From assembly GCA_022495005.1 (NCBI GenBank), contig JAGYXB010001996.1, positions 1,798,001 through 1,862,000 of the forward strand: 64,000 nt of DNA, in the 5' to 3' direction. A model generated the notes under the pieces. That model ran no database searches, was not told the origin of the DNA, and saw only the letters and a list, made by a program, of their open reading frames with translations. The stretch is from Rhyacophila brunnea. Its lineage: Eukaryota; Arthropoda; Insecta; Trichoptera; Rhyacophilidae. Made by a program: the position numbers and the translations under genes. Shown here piece by piece: positions 22,921 through 34,904 of this stretch; position 1 is the stretch's first letter, and every line of letters starts with the position of its first letter.

Positions 22921-23490
22921 TAATTTTTTGTAAATCAGGTCCACTTTTCTTTCTTTGCTTTTTGAAAAATCATCAATCACACGATTATAAAAATTGTCTA
23001 TTTTTCCCACATATTTTTTTTCAATACTGAGCATTGCAAGAGCGGTCAGTCTATCCTGGCCCTATTGCGTAGAAAGGTTTTTATTCTTTTGAGAGTGGAA
23101 AAACATCTTTCACTTTCAACTGTTGTCATTGGTATGACGCAAATAAATTGGAGAACTTTGATCGACTCGGAAAATGTTTCGTTGAAATTATTGCTGAGTA
23201 AAAAATGTAGAAGAGAAACTGCACTAATAGCGCCATGCAAATCATCTCGTTGATAAAACACCAATAATTCATTTTTAACTTGATTATGTTTATTTCTTCT
23301 AACAGTTTTACCAAATTTACTTGACGTGTGGGATAATTATTTTTAAAATCAGTGTAATTTTCTTTATTGAACAAATCGGATATAATGAGATGATCGTTGG
23401 ATGCAAATCGTGCTTCCATTTCCATTATAATTGTATCACAGACTTCAATTGCTACTGCGTGCGTACTAACTGCTTCACAAAAATGTTATA
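22921..23490 (-). pseudogene. hAT transposase C-terminal remnant (ZMYM1-like)
   Basis: Across two or three frames the minus strand encodes E-V-C-D-T-I-I-M-E-M-E-A-R-F, then H-L-I-I-S-D-L-F, then V-I-P-M-T-T-V-E-S-E-R-C-F-S-T-L-K-R-I-K and, after a shift near 23060, D-R-L-T-A-L-A-M-L-S-I. E-S-E-R-C-F-S-x-L-K-R-I-K is the conserved block of the hAT C-terminal domain, in the group with ZMYM1/DUF4371 proteins. It is distinct from the GTF2IRD2-like fragments elsewhere in the window. Frame breaks near 23060 and 23270 make it dead. I could not define the element's ends. Confidence 0.8.
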
Positions 23491-24096
23491 AATCACCAAA
23501 ACTCCTTATATATTATTAAAATAACCAAAGGCATTCGTCAAAACCTGTCAACGAATCCGAACCGCATACACAGTTGCGTCTTGAGACCAATTATCTAGTC
23601 AGTGTTATCATTCTGTTTCATTTAATTAGGTGAAAAAATCTTTTGTCTCACACTCGGGCATTGCCGATATTACAGTAATTCACGCACCGTTACAAGCTTC
23701 GATCTCGTATTTTGTGTTATATCGATCTCTGTCTTATGTATGAGAAACGAGAGAGAAAATTTTATAAAAATATTCAATTTGGGTCAATTTTCAGACTGCC
23801 GGCGAACACAATATTTTTGTTCGGGGAATTATATAGACTGGGTTGACACAATATCGCGCGCCCTATAATTTCAAATCCACCGATTATTATTAATATTATT
23901 ATATATGACATTGCACATATTATTAATATTATTATGTCGATTGTAAGGTATTTATTTTGGCAGGTCAATGACCGAATGACCTATAGAGGGAGCCGCCAGT
24001 GAATACATACAATGTTTATATGACTATGTTATATCGATAACATTGTAACAGTCAACCAATACAAATTCTAATTAGGATAACAATTATTAAATATGA
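23491..24096. other. No gene recognised
   Basis: A 64-residue minus-strand frame at 23774-23968 is low-complexity (isoleucine-rich) and not a gene. Nothing else supported. Confidence 0.45.
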
Positions 24097-24175
24097 CTTT
24101 CTTCTTCTTCTTCTTCTTCTTCGGCCATGCCCGAACCTAATAGGATCATATGGGCCTCCACAGAGTAGAGGTTTT
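24097..24175 (-). mobile_element. LINE 3' end with GAA tail
   Basis: The plus strand shows eight CTT/TTC units (a GAA tail on the minus strand), then CGGCCATGCCCGAACCTAAT and ATGGGCCTCCACAGAGTAGAG. This matches the piece at 21687-21735. Confidence 0.6.
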
Positions 24176-24502
24176 ACTTTGGTATCTAAAAACGGTGTGC
24201 AACAATATTACAGTGTACATACGTTATCTTTCTTGTTCCAGCGCTCGAAATGGACCAGAACGCACCGGTTCATGAAATCCTCGAGAATACCGTTCCTTCG
24301 CATGGAATCCTAGAACAGCGGGACGTCTCGTAAAATTATCGAGCTTCTATTTACTAATATGGCGTTCCGGTTCAGATTGTGTTAAAATTTATGAATGTGA
24401 ATTGGTATATAAAAATATCTATTTAAAAAACAATTATCTTTCTATTAAACAATTATTTTACTGGTTCGTACAGATGTATATGTTTATACAAATGAGTGCC
24501 AT

Positions 24503-24896
24503 CAGTGACGTCCCTGGATAAAATGGCGCCCCTAGGCAGCGCTACAAAGCCGTCCCATTATTTATACAGTATTTTCATCATCCTTTCATAAGTCCAATAT
24601 CTAAGAAATGTGTTATATGCAGACATTACTGACAAAATAGCATACTTTAATTATTCGCAAATCTGCACGTGTCATTTCTGGTCACCAAGGACGTCGAAGG
24701 GAAACGGAAGTAAACTAGATAGATATCGCGAACCAGTGAGCTGAATTTTTTAATGGAAAGGTATTTTCGTTATTACTAAGTTTAGGTAGTTATTTCTGTA
24801 TAGGTATTCCAAATGATTCTCCTCAATTTGCCGCCCTTCGAGTAACTGCCGCCCCCAAGCGACGCTCAATCTGCCTACCCCCACGGGACGTCGCTG
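24503..24896. mobile_element. Non-autonomous hAT element
   Basis: Ends CAGTGACGTCCCTGG and, inverted, CAGCGACGTCCCGTGG. Flanked by AGTGCCAT / AGTGCTAT (7 of 8). The right half (CCAAATGATTCTCCTC...CACGGGACGTC) recurs at 50145-50267. No coding capacity. Confidence 0.82.
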
Positions 24897-24904
24897 AGTG
24901 CTAT

Positions 24905-25260
24905 AGTATGTCAGATTTCATCTTAGTAATGCATCTAGGTATATTTTAAGTGTGTGTACGGTGAATGTATCTGGAAACTGGAAATAAATGTGTGATATTC
25001 CGTAGTTGTAGCGACAAAAAGTTATAAGTAGGTAGGTGCTTAGTAGGCGATGTAAATGTAGAAGTTAGTGGTTCAAAATGAACCCCTACCTCAAACTATT
25101 TTTCGGTGTACGCTACTGATGAGTGATATTTGTCAGTATACCAAATACCAAATACCAAATCCGTGCCATTGAAATTATTGTTTTACCATAAAACATACAA
25201 CTTAATGAGCAGTACGTTTGAAGAGAAGGGAACAAAGAATTAAAAATCTCACGGGTATTC
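24905..25260. other. No gene recognised
   Basis: Spacer with a small tandem CCAAATA run near 25140-25160. Confidence 0.4.
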
Positions 25261-25263
25261 CAG

Positions 25264-25891
25264 CGGGTCTATTCTATACAAAAGGCGACTATCGACTGCT
25301 AACGTGCTAACGTGATAATGTGTTAGTATTTGTTACATACATTTTATATTGAAATATTATAATTGTAATTGTATTGTAATCAGTTAATCAGTCGAAACTG
25401 TCTCTCTCTCGCTCTCTCTCTATCGCTCATGCTCTAAATTTTAGCACAGGCAGGGGGCATGCCGTTAAAATATATCATTTATTGCAACAATTAATACCGG
25501 CTAATTATAATTGTTACAATACGTGTTAATAATTTGATACAAACATACCCTAGCGAGTCTATTCTATACAAAAGTCGACTATCGACCGCTAACGTGCTAA
25601 CGTGATAATGTGTTAGTATTTGTTACATAAATTTTATATTGAAATATTATAATTGTAATTGTATTGTAATCAGTTAATCAGTCGAAACTGTCTCTCTCTC
25701 GCTCTCTCTCTATCGCTCATGCTCTAAATTTTAGCACAGCCAGGGGGCATGCCGATAAAATATATCATTTATTGCAACAATTAATACCGGCTAATTATAA
25801 TTGTTACAATACGTGTTAGTAATTTGATACAAACATACCCTAGTTAGCGGTTTTAGCGGACGAAAGCAGCCTTTTGTATAGAATAGACCCG
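25264..25891. mobile_element. Miniature element with a 290-bp internal tandem duplication
   Basis: Ends CGGGTCTATTCTATACAAAA and its exact inverse enclose two near-identical units of 290 bp (starting at 25265 and 25555). Each unit carries GCTAACGTGCTAACGTGATAAT and a TCTC microsatellite. The second unit begins GAGTCTATTCTATACAAAAG, a mutated internal copy of the left end. A 3-bp CAG lies on both sides (25261-25263 and 25892-25894) and may be the target duplication. Confidence 0.8.
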
Positions 25892-26045
25892 CAGAAGGGA
25901 TATGTATAATAATTATTATTGTATGTTCCGGATGAAAACAGAACCAAATAAATTATTTGGTTAATAATAACGTAACATAGTGCCCATACGATTATTCAAC
26001 GCTCGTTGGAAGTGCGTGGTGTAATAAACCATAGACAAAGTATTA

Positions 26046-26548
26046 CATTCCTACTCGATTTTGTGGGTAACATTTGTGATAGTGTACCCTCGCTTCTCTT
26101 TTTGGTCGTGCACTCGTGGCTGAGGATCGTGACCACATTTGAATTTCGCCATCCTTTGAGCGACCAAGACTTTCCATCCTTCTCGATCTTCCGCTTTTCT
26201 CAGGGCAGAATGGATGGTGCCCCCAGTCAGCTCTTTCACTTGGTCGCTCCATCGCGCAGACGCTCTTTCTCTGCTTCGCCTTCCCTGGAGGCTACCCAAA
26301 ACTACCATCCTCTCCAGGTTGTCCTGTCCACGCCTGACAATATGTCCAAAAAACTGCAGAATTCTTCTCAGACATATTGTCGAGAGCCGTTCCTTTATCT
26401 TCAGTGTGTGGATGATTGACTGGTTCGTCATGTGCTCCGTCCAAGAAATACGAAGTATTCGTCGCCAACACCACATCTCAAAGGCATCAATTGCCTTCCG
26501 TACCCTAGGCGCTGTCAAATTATTAACAAACTTTAGAACTGGTTGCAT
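26046..26548 (-). mobile_element. LINE C-terminal remnant, third family
   Basis: The minus strand is open for 165 residues: AIDAFEMWCWRRILRISWTE, then I-K-E-R-L-S-T-I-C-L-R-R-I-L, G-H-I-V-R-R, G-R-R-S-R-E-R-A-S-A-R-W-S-D-Q-V and W-K-V-L-V-A-Q-R. These are the post-polymerase C-terminal blocks of insect endonuclease-reverse transcriptase elements. It is 5'-truncated and ends near CGACCAAAAAGAGAAG. A second copy of this family, more damaged, lies at 49122-49570 (minus). Confidence 0.83.
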
Positions 26549-27411
26549 AAAATCACATGAAAATGTAGATAGAAAGGTGATGACGTGACACCACGAAATA
26601 TCATAATTATAGTATTATGACTAGGGCAGCATGATATACGATGAGTATTTTTGAGTGAAGAATACCTAGGATATAATAGATACAATAATACATAATTTAG
26701 TATATATAGTAATGCCGGCATAATGGCAATACATTGTATGCACATAGGAATTAATAAAAGTATTGCAGCCATATAGCGCCTGTATACGTGCATGGATTTA
26801 CTTGCACCAATAATATGTATTTTATACTATCACGATAATAACTGTTTTCGCGTAAAAGAACTGACTGTCTTGCCAATCTCATTATTCAAGAGTAAGCGAG
26901 ACGCGATGTTGTCATTTTATGGTACTATTTGACAGGTCGTGAAAATCGGTCAACCTCAAAATGAGTCTGCGCGGTGTAGTTCGTTTTTTTTACCGGCAGG
27001 TTCGCTATTATCGTTCCAATTGTCGCGTGAAAATTCAGAAGCTTCTAAACTTTTTATTCATGCACGCAATTTTGCAATTTGCACGATAACACATGTTTAC
27101 ACGTGCATTTTGTTATGGCCGCGATAATACGTACTGTCAGCGGTAAATCCATGCACTTGTAAACGGGGTATTATACTTAATCGGCATCGATACAATTATA
27201 ACATAAACTACGCTCATCTACGACGATGATTTTAACGATTAGCTTTAGTTTAAATCGATCTTGATCTTATAATGTCGATATTGTACCTATTAATTAAATG
27301 AAAAACGAAACACTGATTAGGTAATTTTAAAATATTATTTATTTCATGACTTTTTAGTTTATAATAATAAAATTAGTGTTTTATTTAATTTCTTTGTTTA
27401 TTTAGGGTCGT
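26549..27411. other. Possible miniature element 26787-27168
   Basis: GTGCATGGATTTAC at 26790-26803 and its inverse GTAAATCCATGCAC at 27143-27156 frame about 370 bp. The internal CACATGTTTACACGTGCAT resembles 16240-16265. Target duplication not seen. Flanking sequence is unremarkable. Confidence 0.4.
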
Positions 27412-27414
27412 ATG

Positions 27415-27930
27415 TATGAGATTCCCCAATTCTTTATAAGCTATTTAACCGATGTTCCATCATATAACGTATAACACTGTTTGTGACGTAAGCAATCTGA
27501 CGTCACGCGAAATTCAAAATGGCTGCTTCAATCTGTCACTTTCACGTCAAGCTTTACCGGCAAAAACTGTATGTATTGCCATATGGAAATGTTTACTGGT
27601 AAAATTGTATCCTTTCGTATAGTAGAATTATAAAATAAATGTGATAAAATAACTGATAAATTATTTAAAGTTCATAATAATTATCTATTCATTTATAATT
27701 ATTAAATTTATATGGTACCGTTCGCAAACTTTCAGACACATTTACAATTTCAAAATTTTGAATTATTTATCGGGGAATGAAATTTTATAAGATTGCCATA
27801 ATACGAACACCATGACACATGAGATGTCACATTTGTGACGCCACTTAACAGCTAATTACGTTTGTACTCATGCATACAAACGTGCAGTATATAGCCTATA
27901 AGGTTTTTGGGAATCTCATGCATACGACCC
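27415..27930. mobile_element. PIF/Harbinger-like miniature element
   Basis: Ends GGGTCGTATGTATGAGATTC and the inverse with one change. Flanked by TTA on both sides (27412-27414 and 27931-27933). A 3-bp T-W-A duplication and GGG-type ends fit PIF/Harbinger. No coding capacity. Confidence 0.78.
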
Positions 27931-27933
27931 TTA

Positions 27934-28410
27934 AGATTACTTCTAAATGGTTATAATTGAAGATTGAATAATGAATCCATCCAAATCTGTGAAGGTTGCG
28001 CACTACTGTATCTACTTAGTATTGGATACATAACGAGAGTGTAATAATGTAATAGAGTTCTCATGGTGATATATTAGTACCTACTCGGCCATTAATGTTA
28101 TTACAAGGGGAGAAATAACACTCTTTAATAAACTCTCATCCTGATTTATCGCGTTTTTTAATGTTCTTATGTTACACTTAAGTGTGTTGTCTTATGATGA
28201 CATATTAATGTAAAATGTAAGTATTTAATGAAAGAATGTATGCACCTATAGTGTTAATCAACTTTCATTATTTTAAATATAGGTAACATGGTAAAGTCAT
28301 TATCAATATGACAGAGGAATAAATTTAATTATAGTAGAAAGTTGATATAGCCAGTCAGATTGATACTGACTAATAATTAATGAATATGAAATAGAAATAG
28401 AAACAAAAAT
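27934..28410. other. No gene recognised
   Basis: A+T-rich spacer. Confidence 0.4.
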
Positions 28411-28862
28411 AATTACAAGATAAAAAGAAGTTTTTATATACTTACCACGTTTTTAAATTTTCTGTTGAATCATAATATAAACTTGACAATTCTATGTATT
28501 AATAAAAACTTTTTATTGTACTTGATAGAAATACTGAATAAATATTATAGAATACAGGAATGTAATTTTGACATTTCATATTGATTTCCATAGTACCGCA
28601 CGTATATATTAATAATTTAGTTGCTAGAACCCACTTAGCTACCAATAATAGTGAGTAGTAAATATTACTTTTAACGAATTTTTTCCGAAACATACATAAC
28701 AGAATTAACTGAAAATGAATTCAATTCTGCTTAAAGATGGCCAAAAGTATTAAAAAAGTTTCAAATATCTAGCTAGTCGGGAAGTTAGTTAACAAATTTG
28801 TACTGTACAAGAAAAAATCTGTACCTACCGGACAAACAAGAATACGAGCTAATAAAAACGTG
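28411..28862. repeat. Dispersed repeat family, copy 2 of 3
   Basis: Same order as 10095-10558, with small insertions and deletions. The shared core includes CGCACGTATATATTAATAAT and ATGAATTCAATTCTGC. Confidence 0.75.
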
Positions 28863-29033
28863 GTAAAATACTACACATTATTCAAAAGACGAAATAATAT
28901 GTAGAGAGATAACATTCAATGATTCTAGAATGTTGAGTTGAAGTCACTGAATAATATAAGTACAATCATTCAACAATTCTGCCTTTATAAGATACGTGTT
29001 TTTAATTGCTTTATTCTTAACTGTACCCTATTC

Positions 29034-29699
29034 CAGTGGAGAAGGGTAGAGGTAGGCTGCTAAGATCTTACATTCATAATGGACATTAAACGTAGGTATT
29101 TGTTTTCATTAATACTATCGACCGAAGGTACTTGGTGGAATTTGAATTTAAATTGTAATGAATTTAAGTTTATTAAAACTAGGGCTACAATGTGTAGATA
29201 ATGTTTGTTAGTTTTTAAAATTCAATTAAATCTTGCCAAATCCAAGTCATAGATAGTAGACAATAGTCAAAAAAATGTTCGTTTATCTATAAAATATCTA
29301 AAAGTATGCCATTAAACCATACATAATAATATATTATAAGTATATAAATATTCTATAGAAAGAAGAATATTTTTTTTATAGATTATGGTTTGCTTTAGGC
29401 AGGGCTGAATGAATTTAAACAACTAACAACGTCATCTCTAATATTAAATGTATTCTTAATTCAACGAAAACAATTAAATATGTAAGTACCTATGACTGAA
29501 AAACTATGCACTAATTTTGTCAAATCACCCGTAGCATACCAAATCTATTATTGTTTGGCAGGCAGGGTATAATTGAATTTTAAAACTAACCAGCCTGAAA
29601 ATTGTATTATTAGTTCAAAGAAAACAAATATGACTGACAAAGTTTAGTGTGCAATATTTAGGTCGATTCTTAGCAGCCTACCTCCACCCATCGTCACTG
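29034..29699. mobile_element. Non-autonomous hAT element with long ends, copy without nested insert
   Basis: Ends CAGTGGAGAAGGGTAGAGG and, inverted, CAGTGACGATGGGTGGAGG, extending as a diverged inverted repeat of about 100 bp. Flanked by CCCTATTC / CTCTATTC (7 of 8). It belongs to the family of 36255-37237. Confidence 0.8.
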
Positions 29700-30184
29700 C
29701 TCTATTCTGTACTGAATAAAAATAATAAAATTAAAAACCATTGTCTCGTTAGGTCAATGGTACTGTTACGTCATAGTAAAAGAATTTAGTGGCTGATTAA
29801 TAATTCTTTTGAAAAAACACCTGTATCTATGAAATAACTTACCTGTAAAAATAATGTCCTTGTCTAGTTGTCGGTGAAGTATACACAATGATAGATATTA
29901 TTTACAACTGTTGACGTTTACAGAAAGGATGTTTTTACAACAGAGAAACGTTGGCGTTGGGCTAGCGTTCATTGTGTTTGCGACATTATTTGAAGAGCCC
30001 CCAACAAAATAGGACTAGTCCATTCACTAGAAAAGTGGGAAATTAGATTTTTTAAATTATTGATCAAACATACCAAACTATGTTATTATTATTCACAATA
30101 TAATAATCTTCGACCTTCAGTTAATTTTTTACTGGACATGCTGGCTTCTCTGGCAGGCAGTATGAGTTTGGTCTCGTTACCTGT
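29700..30184. other. No gene recognised
   Basis: Spacer before the next LINE remnant. Confidence 0.4.
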
Positions 30185-30934
30185 TCGACCGTCTCACAAG
30201 ACCCGAAAAACCTCCAAGGTAGAATGCAAGAACTCGCGGATGTCAATCAAATGGTCGGTCTAAAGATAAATGTCTCAAAGACAAAAGTGATGAGGAACTG
30301 TTTTTCGGACCCTACGATTATCTGTATTTCTGGCACCCAACTCGAGCAAGTCAGCAGCTACGTCTATCTCGGACAGCAGGTGTCCATAGACGGAAGCATG
30401 CACGATGAAATCGCTCGAAGAACAAAGCTGGGATGGAGTGCTTTCGGACGTCTGTATAGTATCTTCAAGAGTGACCTACCATTATGTCTTAAACGTAAGG
30501 TGTTCAACCAATGTGTGCTACCCGTGCTCACGTATGGCTGCGAGACGTGGACCCTCAACACGAGAGATGTCCAAAGGCTAAGAGTCGCACAGCGAGGCAT
30601 GGAGAGGTGTATGTTGGGCATCACGCGAAAGGACCGTAAGAGAAACGAATGGGTTAGGAAGCAGACAGGAGTACGCGATGTAATAGACGTTGCCAAACAG
30701 CTGAAATGGAGATGGGCGGGGCACATTGCTCGCCGAAAGGACGGCCGCTGGACAAATGCCGTCATCCAATGGTACCCAAGGGGCACGAAACGGCCACAGG
30801 GTCGCCCTAAAAGCCGCTGGATTTACGAACTGGTAAAGTTCGGCGGAAATACGTGGCAGCGAACGACACAGGACCGAGAGAGTTGGAGAAAGCTTGGGGA
30901 GGCCTTCATCCAGCAGTGGATTGACCCCGGCTGA
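30185..30934 (+). mobile_element. LINE 3' part, best-preserved reverse transcriptase end
   Basis: The frame is open from about 30185 to the TGA at 30932-30934; the ATG at 30224 is internal. Order: Q-D-P-K-N-L-Q (end of the polymerase palm), V-G-L-K-I-N-V-S-K-T-K-V-M, Y-V-Y-L-G, then CVLPVLTYGCETWTLN, K-W-R-W-A-G-H-I-A-R-R-K-D-G-R-W and G-R-P-K-S-R-W. These are the end of reverse transcriptase and the C-terminal region of a non-LTR element. The catalytic aspartates lie upstream, beyond the truncation. It ends at GCTGATGATGA, probably the start of a short tail repeat. The uninterrupted frame suggests a younger copy than the others. Confidence 0.87.
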
Positions 30935-30939
30935 TGATG

Positions 30940-31130
30940 ACCTGTTCGACATGTCCATGTGGCGGAGAAATACAGGAGGTAGGTATAACACATCCTCTGG
31001 TAATGTCCTAAAATGTGAATGGAAAGGGAAGAGTTGCTCAAGTTGGTTAAACCAGCTGTTGGGCTTATCGGACTGTCCGACCTGGTCGCTACAAAGACCA
31101 ATTTTATTGCATTTAAAAAATTTGCTGCAT
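30940..31130 (+). mobile_element. LINE zinc-finger remnant joined to the preceding LINE
   Basis: CGACATGTCCATGTGGCGGAG and the following 180 bp match 4240-4425, including GCTGTTGGGC, GTCGCTACAAAGACCAAT and GCATTTAAAAAA. It begins within ten bases of the preceding LINE's 3' end, so one element inserted into or beside the other. Confidence 0.6.
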
Positions 31131-31665
31131 CATACGATTGTTGACGAGACGAGTTTAGATGTACGAGCCGGGTTAGGTGTTCAAATTAAATACGAGCATG
31201 TTCAAAAAGATTTTTATAAGTACTTTTATCCGTATAGTTATATGTTTGACAGTAAATGGATGAGACCAGTTTTGTTTGGTACCGCCTGTTTATTTTATCA
31301 TTATATTTTTTGCTGTCATATATTATTATGTATTATTACTTCCTAACAATAAGCAAGCCTTTCCGAGATTTCAACACGAGTAGGTACACTGTCTTTGCGA
31401 CCGTCTTCCAAGAATGAACGTCACAAATATTATAATGTGCCCACATTTTATTGCCAGTATAAATTGAAAAGATTTTTACTGTCGAATTTTTATATTTTGA
31501 AATTTCCGAGTGCGCGGGCAATAAAAGTGCTATTCAAAAGATTACAAAGAATACATAAAATTATAAATGTATGCATCGTGATATTGTCAAATAAGGAAAA
31601 CGCAATCGATGCTAAAATCTTGAAAGACTGTAAAAAAGATCGTAAAGAAAACAGAATAGCGAAAA
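31131..31665. other. No gene recognised
   Basis: Overlapping short frames on both strands (31395-31709 and others), lysine- and isoleucine-rich, without a domain. Confidence 0.4.
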
Positions 31666-32545
31666 CAGGGAACTCAGAAATAGTGGGAACTGAAATACCT
31701 AACGAGTAAGGAGAAGCAGGCAACCGATCTCGAGTAAGGTAGAATACGGGATAATTAAAACACGTTTCAAGAATACGTAATACGTCGAATACTGACAACT
31801 GCTCTCGGTTTATTCCACAGAACAGATAATTAATAGAATTCCGATAGGCAATATTCAATACACTACATTTTGATACAGGGTTTTGAATGTGTGAGTGTCC
31901 TACAAAAACGAAACACGCATTATGCACGTGAAATAGTGTGTGTATTGTGTAATACATCAATATTAAATGAGCGTCAATGCATATACCGAGTGCATTTGTC
32001 AGTATTCGACGTATGACGTATTGATCCCGTATTCTTCCTGACTCGAGATCGGTTGCCTGCAGGGAATTCAGAAATAATGGGAACTGAAATACATGACAGG
32101 TAAGGCGATAGCAAGTAACTGACTCGAGTAAGGAAGAAACCGGGTTAAACTTACACGTGTGTCAAGAATACGTTTTACGTCGAATACTGAAAACTGCTCT
32201 CGGTTTATGCATTGCTCATTTAATGTTGGTTTATTACACACACTATTGCATGTGCATAATGCGTGCTTCATTTTCGTAGGACACTCACACATTCAAAAGC
32301 CTGCATCAACATGCGGCGTATTGAATATAGCCTATCGGTATTCTATTTGTTATCTGTTCTGTGGTTGCCTGCTTCTCCTTGCCCGTTAGGTATTTCAGTA
32401 CCCATTATTTCTGAGTTCCGTGGATTATGCATTGAAGCTCATTTAATATTGGTGTATTACACACACTATTGCACGTCTACAATGCGTGGTTCATTTTCGT
32501 AGGATACTCACACATTCAAAACCCTTCGTCAAAATTTACTGTATT
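31666..32545. repeat. Fold-back repeat cluster
   Basis: The end motif CAGGGAACTCAGAAATAGTG (31667), its direct copy at 32060, and an inverted copy at 32400-32428 (CCATTATTTCTGAGTTCC) delimit partial units. Between them CTCTCGGTTTAT and the block holding GTGTGAGTGTCCTAC / GTAGGACACTCACAC occur in both orientations. Another unit lies inverted at 34905-35263. The cluster looks like two or three copies of one element, rearranged. Apparent short proteins here are by-products of the repeat. Confidence 0.7.
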
Positions 32546-33123
32546 GATATTATAGCCTATCGGAATTCTATTTATTATCTTTTCTGTGAATGAAACCCTA
32601 TCATACAAACGTAACATACAGGATCCCAATATTAAAATGGACACGTTAGCAAAATAATACGTCAAAGACATTAACGTAACGTAAATAATCACAATGATTG
32701 CAATGCAGGTAGTCAATTACCTACCTACTAATAATAATAACATTCCTAGGTACCTACCTAGGAGCGGCAGGTTATATGAAAGTATGGTGAAGCAGACAAG
32801 TATGGTGAGGCAGGCTGGTAATCAATTTGCGGCAAAATTTCCACGTTAACATTATATTATATGTTATAACGACCAAAGTAAATCTTCCGTGATGCCCTGC
32901 ATTTTTTTTTATCGCATCGCTATTTCTCGTAAGTTATCGGCTATTGTTGACCTGCTTCATTCAGTTGTATGAGAAAGCCGATTATTTGCCCCTCTTTTTA
33001 TTTAATATCTCTATGGTACCTACTTATAATGTTATGCACGATTATATCAAGCAATCTTGAACATACGGATACCTGCGGAAGTTGAGTAGAATAAAACATG
33101 CCGTAAGGACTCGAATGTTGATT
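32546..33123. other. No gene recognised
   Basis: A small tandem AGTATGGTGA(A/G)GCAG lies near 32783-32815. Otherwise nothing. Confidence 0.4.
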
Positions 33124-33507
33124 GGTTACATGTACCTAAGTTGTACGTATTACATTTCAGCGTAGCACAGTTCGCCGTGAGTTTTCTTATCGGAAAGAGA
33201 TGACCGTTTACTATACGTTCATCTCAATAGCACCGAGACAGCATTGCAGACAAGAATGTTCCTTCAAGGATGAAAACCTAACCTAACAAATAATCCAGTG
33301 TATCGGCTATGTTCACATTTTTTTTGCCGCTGACTTCCTGTAAATCGACAAGAACTGTGTTTTATTTAGACATGAATTTTATTTCAGTAGGTACTATACG
33401 ACCCAAAGAGGTTTGACGGTCTTTAATATACGACCATAATATTTCCGATACAACATTTCACGGTGAAGTGTGATACGGCGAACTGCATACGTACACATTT
33501 CCGGACA
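33124..33507. mobile_element. Miniature element with long imperfect ends, inverted copy
   Basis: Inverse of 13987-14398, with (CCTAA)2 at 33277-33286. Reads through the LINE target site as ACTATACGACCCAAAGAG, i.e. also an empty site. Confidence 0.7.
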
Positions 33508-33827
33508 CGATGTTGATTTGCATTAATGCAATGTAGTATTCAAGATTGGACATCTTTGTCATCAAACAAATAATGTCAATTATCCGGCTCTCACATCAAA
33601 ACTCGTCTCGTGTGCCGCAAAGCCATAAAACAAACCTTCCGAGAACTGAGATCCAGTGTTGCTTGTGAAGCCACGCGTAGCCTTCGAAACGTAGGTATAG
33701 AATATATATAGATATTTGAATGAGGTGATCGGCGAACAGGTATAGGAATGACAAATTCGTTGGTGTTTGAACGTGACTTCGACTCGGAGCCCGAGAAGGA
33801 TGCAACTTGTCGATTGTACCTAACAGC
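33508..33827. other. No gene recognised
   Basis: Minus-strand frames at 33591-33854 are not recognisable. Confidence 0.4.
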
Positions 33828-34221
33828 CAATGACATTATTAATGAAAAACGCACTCAGTACAGTAGCTACTAGCTAGCAAGTAAATTCGCGCAAAGCGAC
33901 ATTCGCACATGTATAGGTAGACGTCACGTAACAAAATTTCGCAATTTCCATTATGCGATATCACGCATCGGGAATTTATAGGAATATCACCTTTATTGTA
34001 ATAATGGCGTTAGTTTCTAGTGTCAATGTTCATTTGAGCGAACGATATTGATATTAAAATATGAATTATGCCTTTCGGCAGACCCGACAAAAAGCATCGG
34101 GAATTTATAGTAATATCAACTTTATTGTAATGGCGTTAGAACAGATTACGCCATTCGGCAGACTCGACAAAAAAGTGAGTGTCATTTTTTTCCCAGATGC
34201 TTCGTCCATATTAATGTCATT
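33828..34221. mobile_element. Miniature inverted-repeat element, copy 2 of 2
   Basis: Starts CCAATGACATTATTAATG and ends with the near-exact inverse (CATATTAATGTCATTGG). It matches 9408-9803, including the internal tandem duplication. Confidence 0.75.
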
Positions 34222-34904
34222 GGCAACAGCAGACGTTTTTTTTCAAACGAAACAGTTGCATTCGGCCAATCTGCGGAGCTCCATTTAGCAACGTGTGTTT
34301 AGTTGTTTGTGTTGAATAACGATGACATCACATCGACGTATTCGACGTATTCGACGAGACTAGTTTTGATGTGAGAGCCGGCTTAAATGTCTAAACATGC
34401 ACGGTACTGGTAAATCTCTCGTTTCTTTATTTTTGTTATTCTGTGGTTACAACTGGTGAGTACCTATCGTGATTAAAAACGATCTCTTTGGAGTCTTTCG
34501 ACACCGTAATTCTATTGGCATACATTTATCATATAATTTGTAATAAACATCCGAAAATCTCTAAACTTCGTGATCATCTTCCGCCGCCGGTCGGCTCAAG
34601 AGTTCCACGCTCGGGCTTCAAGTCTCGAGGTCAAGTCCCGACCTTTGTCCCAAAAAATATTCTCGTAAAAATAATTACACGTGGGAAGTCTCCGGAGTTA
34701 TTACGCGCGCACGACCGTTTGGGATCGATCTATGACTTATAGCTAGGGTTTCCAGCCCCAGGATTCTGAGACGTGAACCAAAATGGCTTCAAGGAAGTTT
34801 CCAAATAAGAAAAATATTACCCCGGTTGGAAATTGCGACTTAATTTCTTACAATGTATCTAATTCTAATACAATATAATATATTATATTTTTGATACTTA
34901 TCGT
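34222..34904. other. Mostly unrecognised; tRNA-like promoter near 34588-34650
   Basis: GTCGGCTCAAGAGTTCC followed by a B-box-like GAGGTCAAGTCCCGACC at tRNA spacing suggests a SINE remnant on the plus strand. The rest shows nothing. Confidence 0.35.

Noticed and set aside
26006..26588. Plus-strand frames of 137 and 124 residues
   Set aside because: Antisense of the LINE C-terminal region on the minus strand.
30364..31101. Minus-strand frames of 92 to 140 residues
   Set aside because: Antisense of the well-preserved LINE frame at 30185-30934.
31490..32502. Several frames of 60 to 156 residues with similar wording
   Set aside because: They repeat because the fold-back DNA repeats; they occur on both strands and lack domains.
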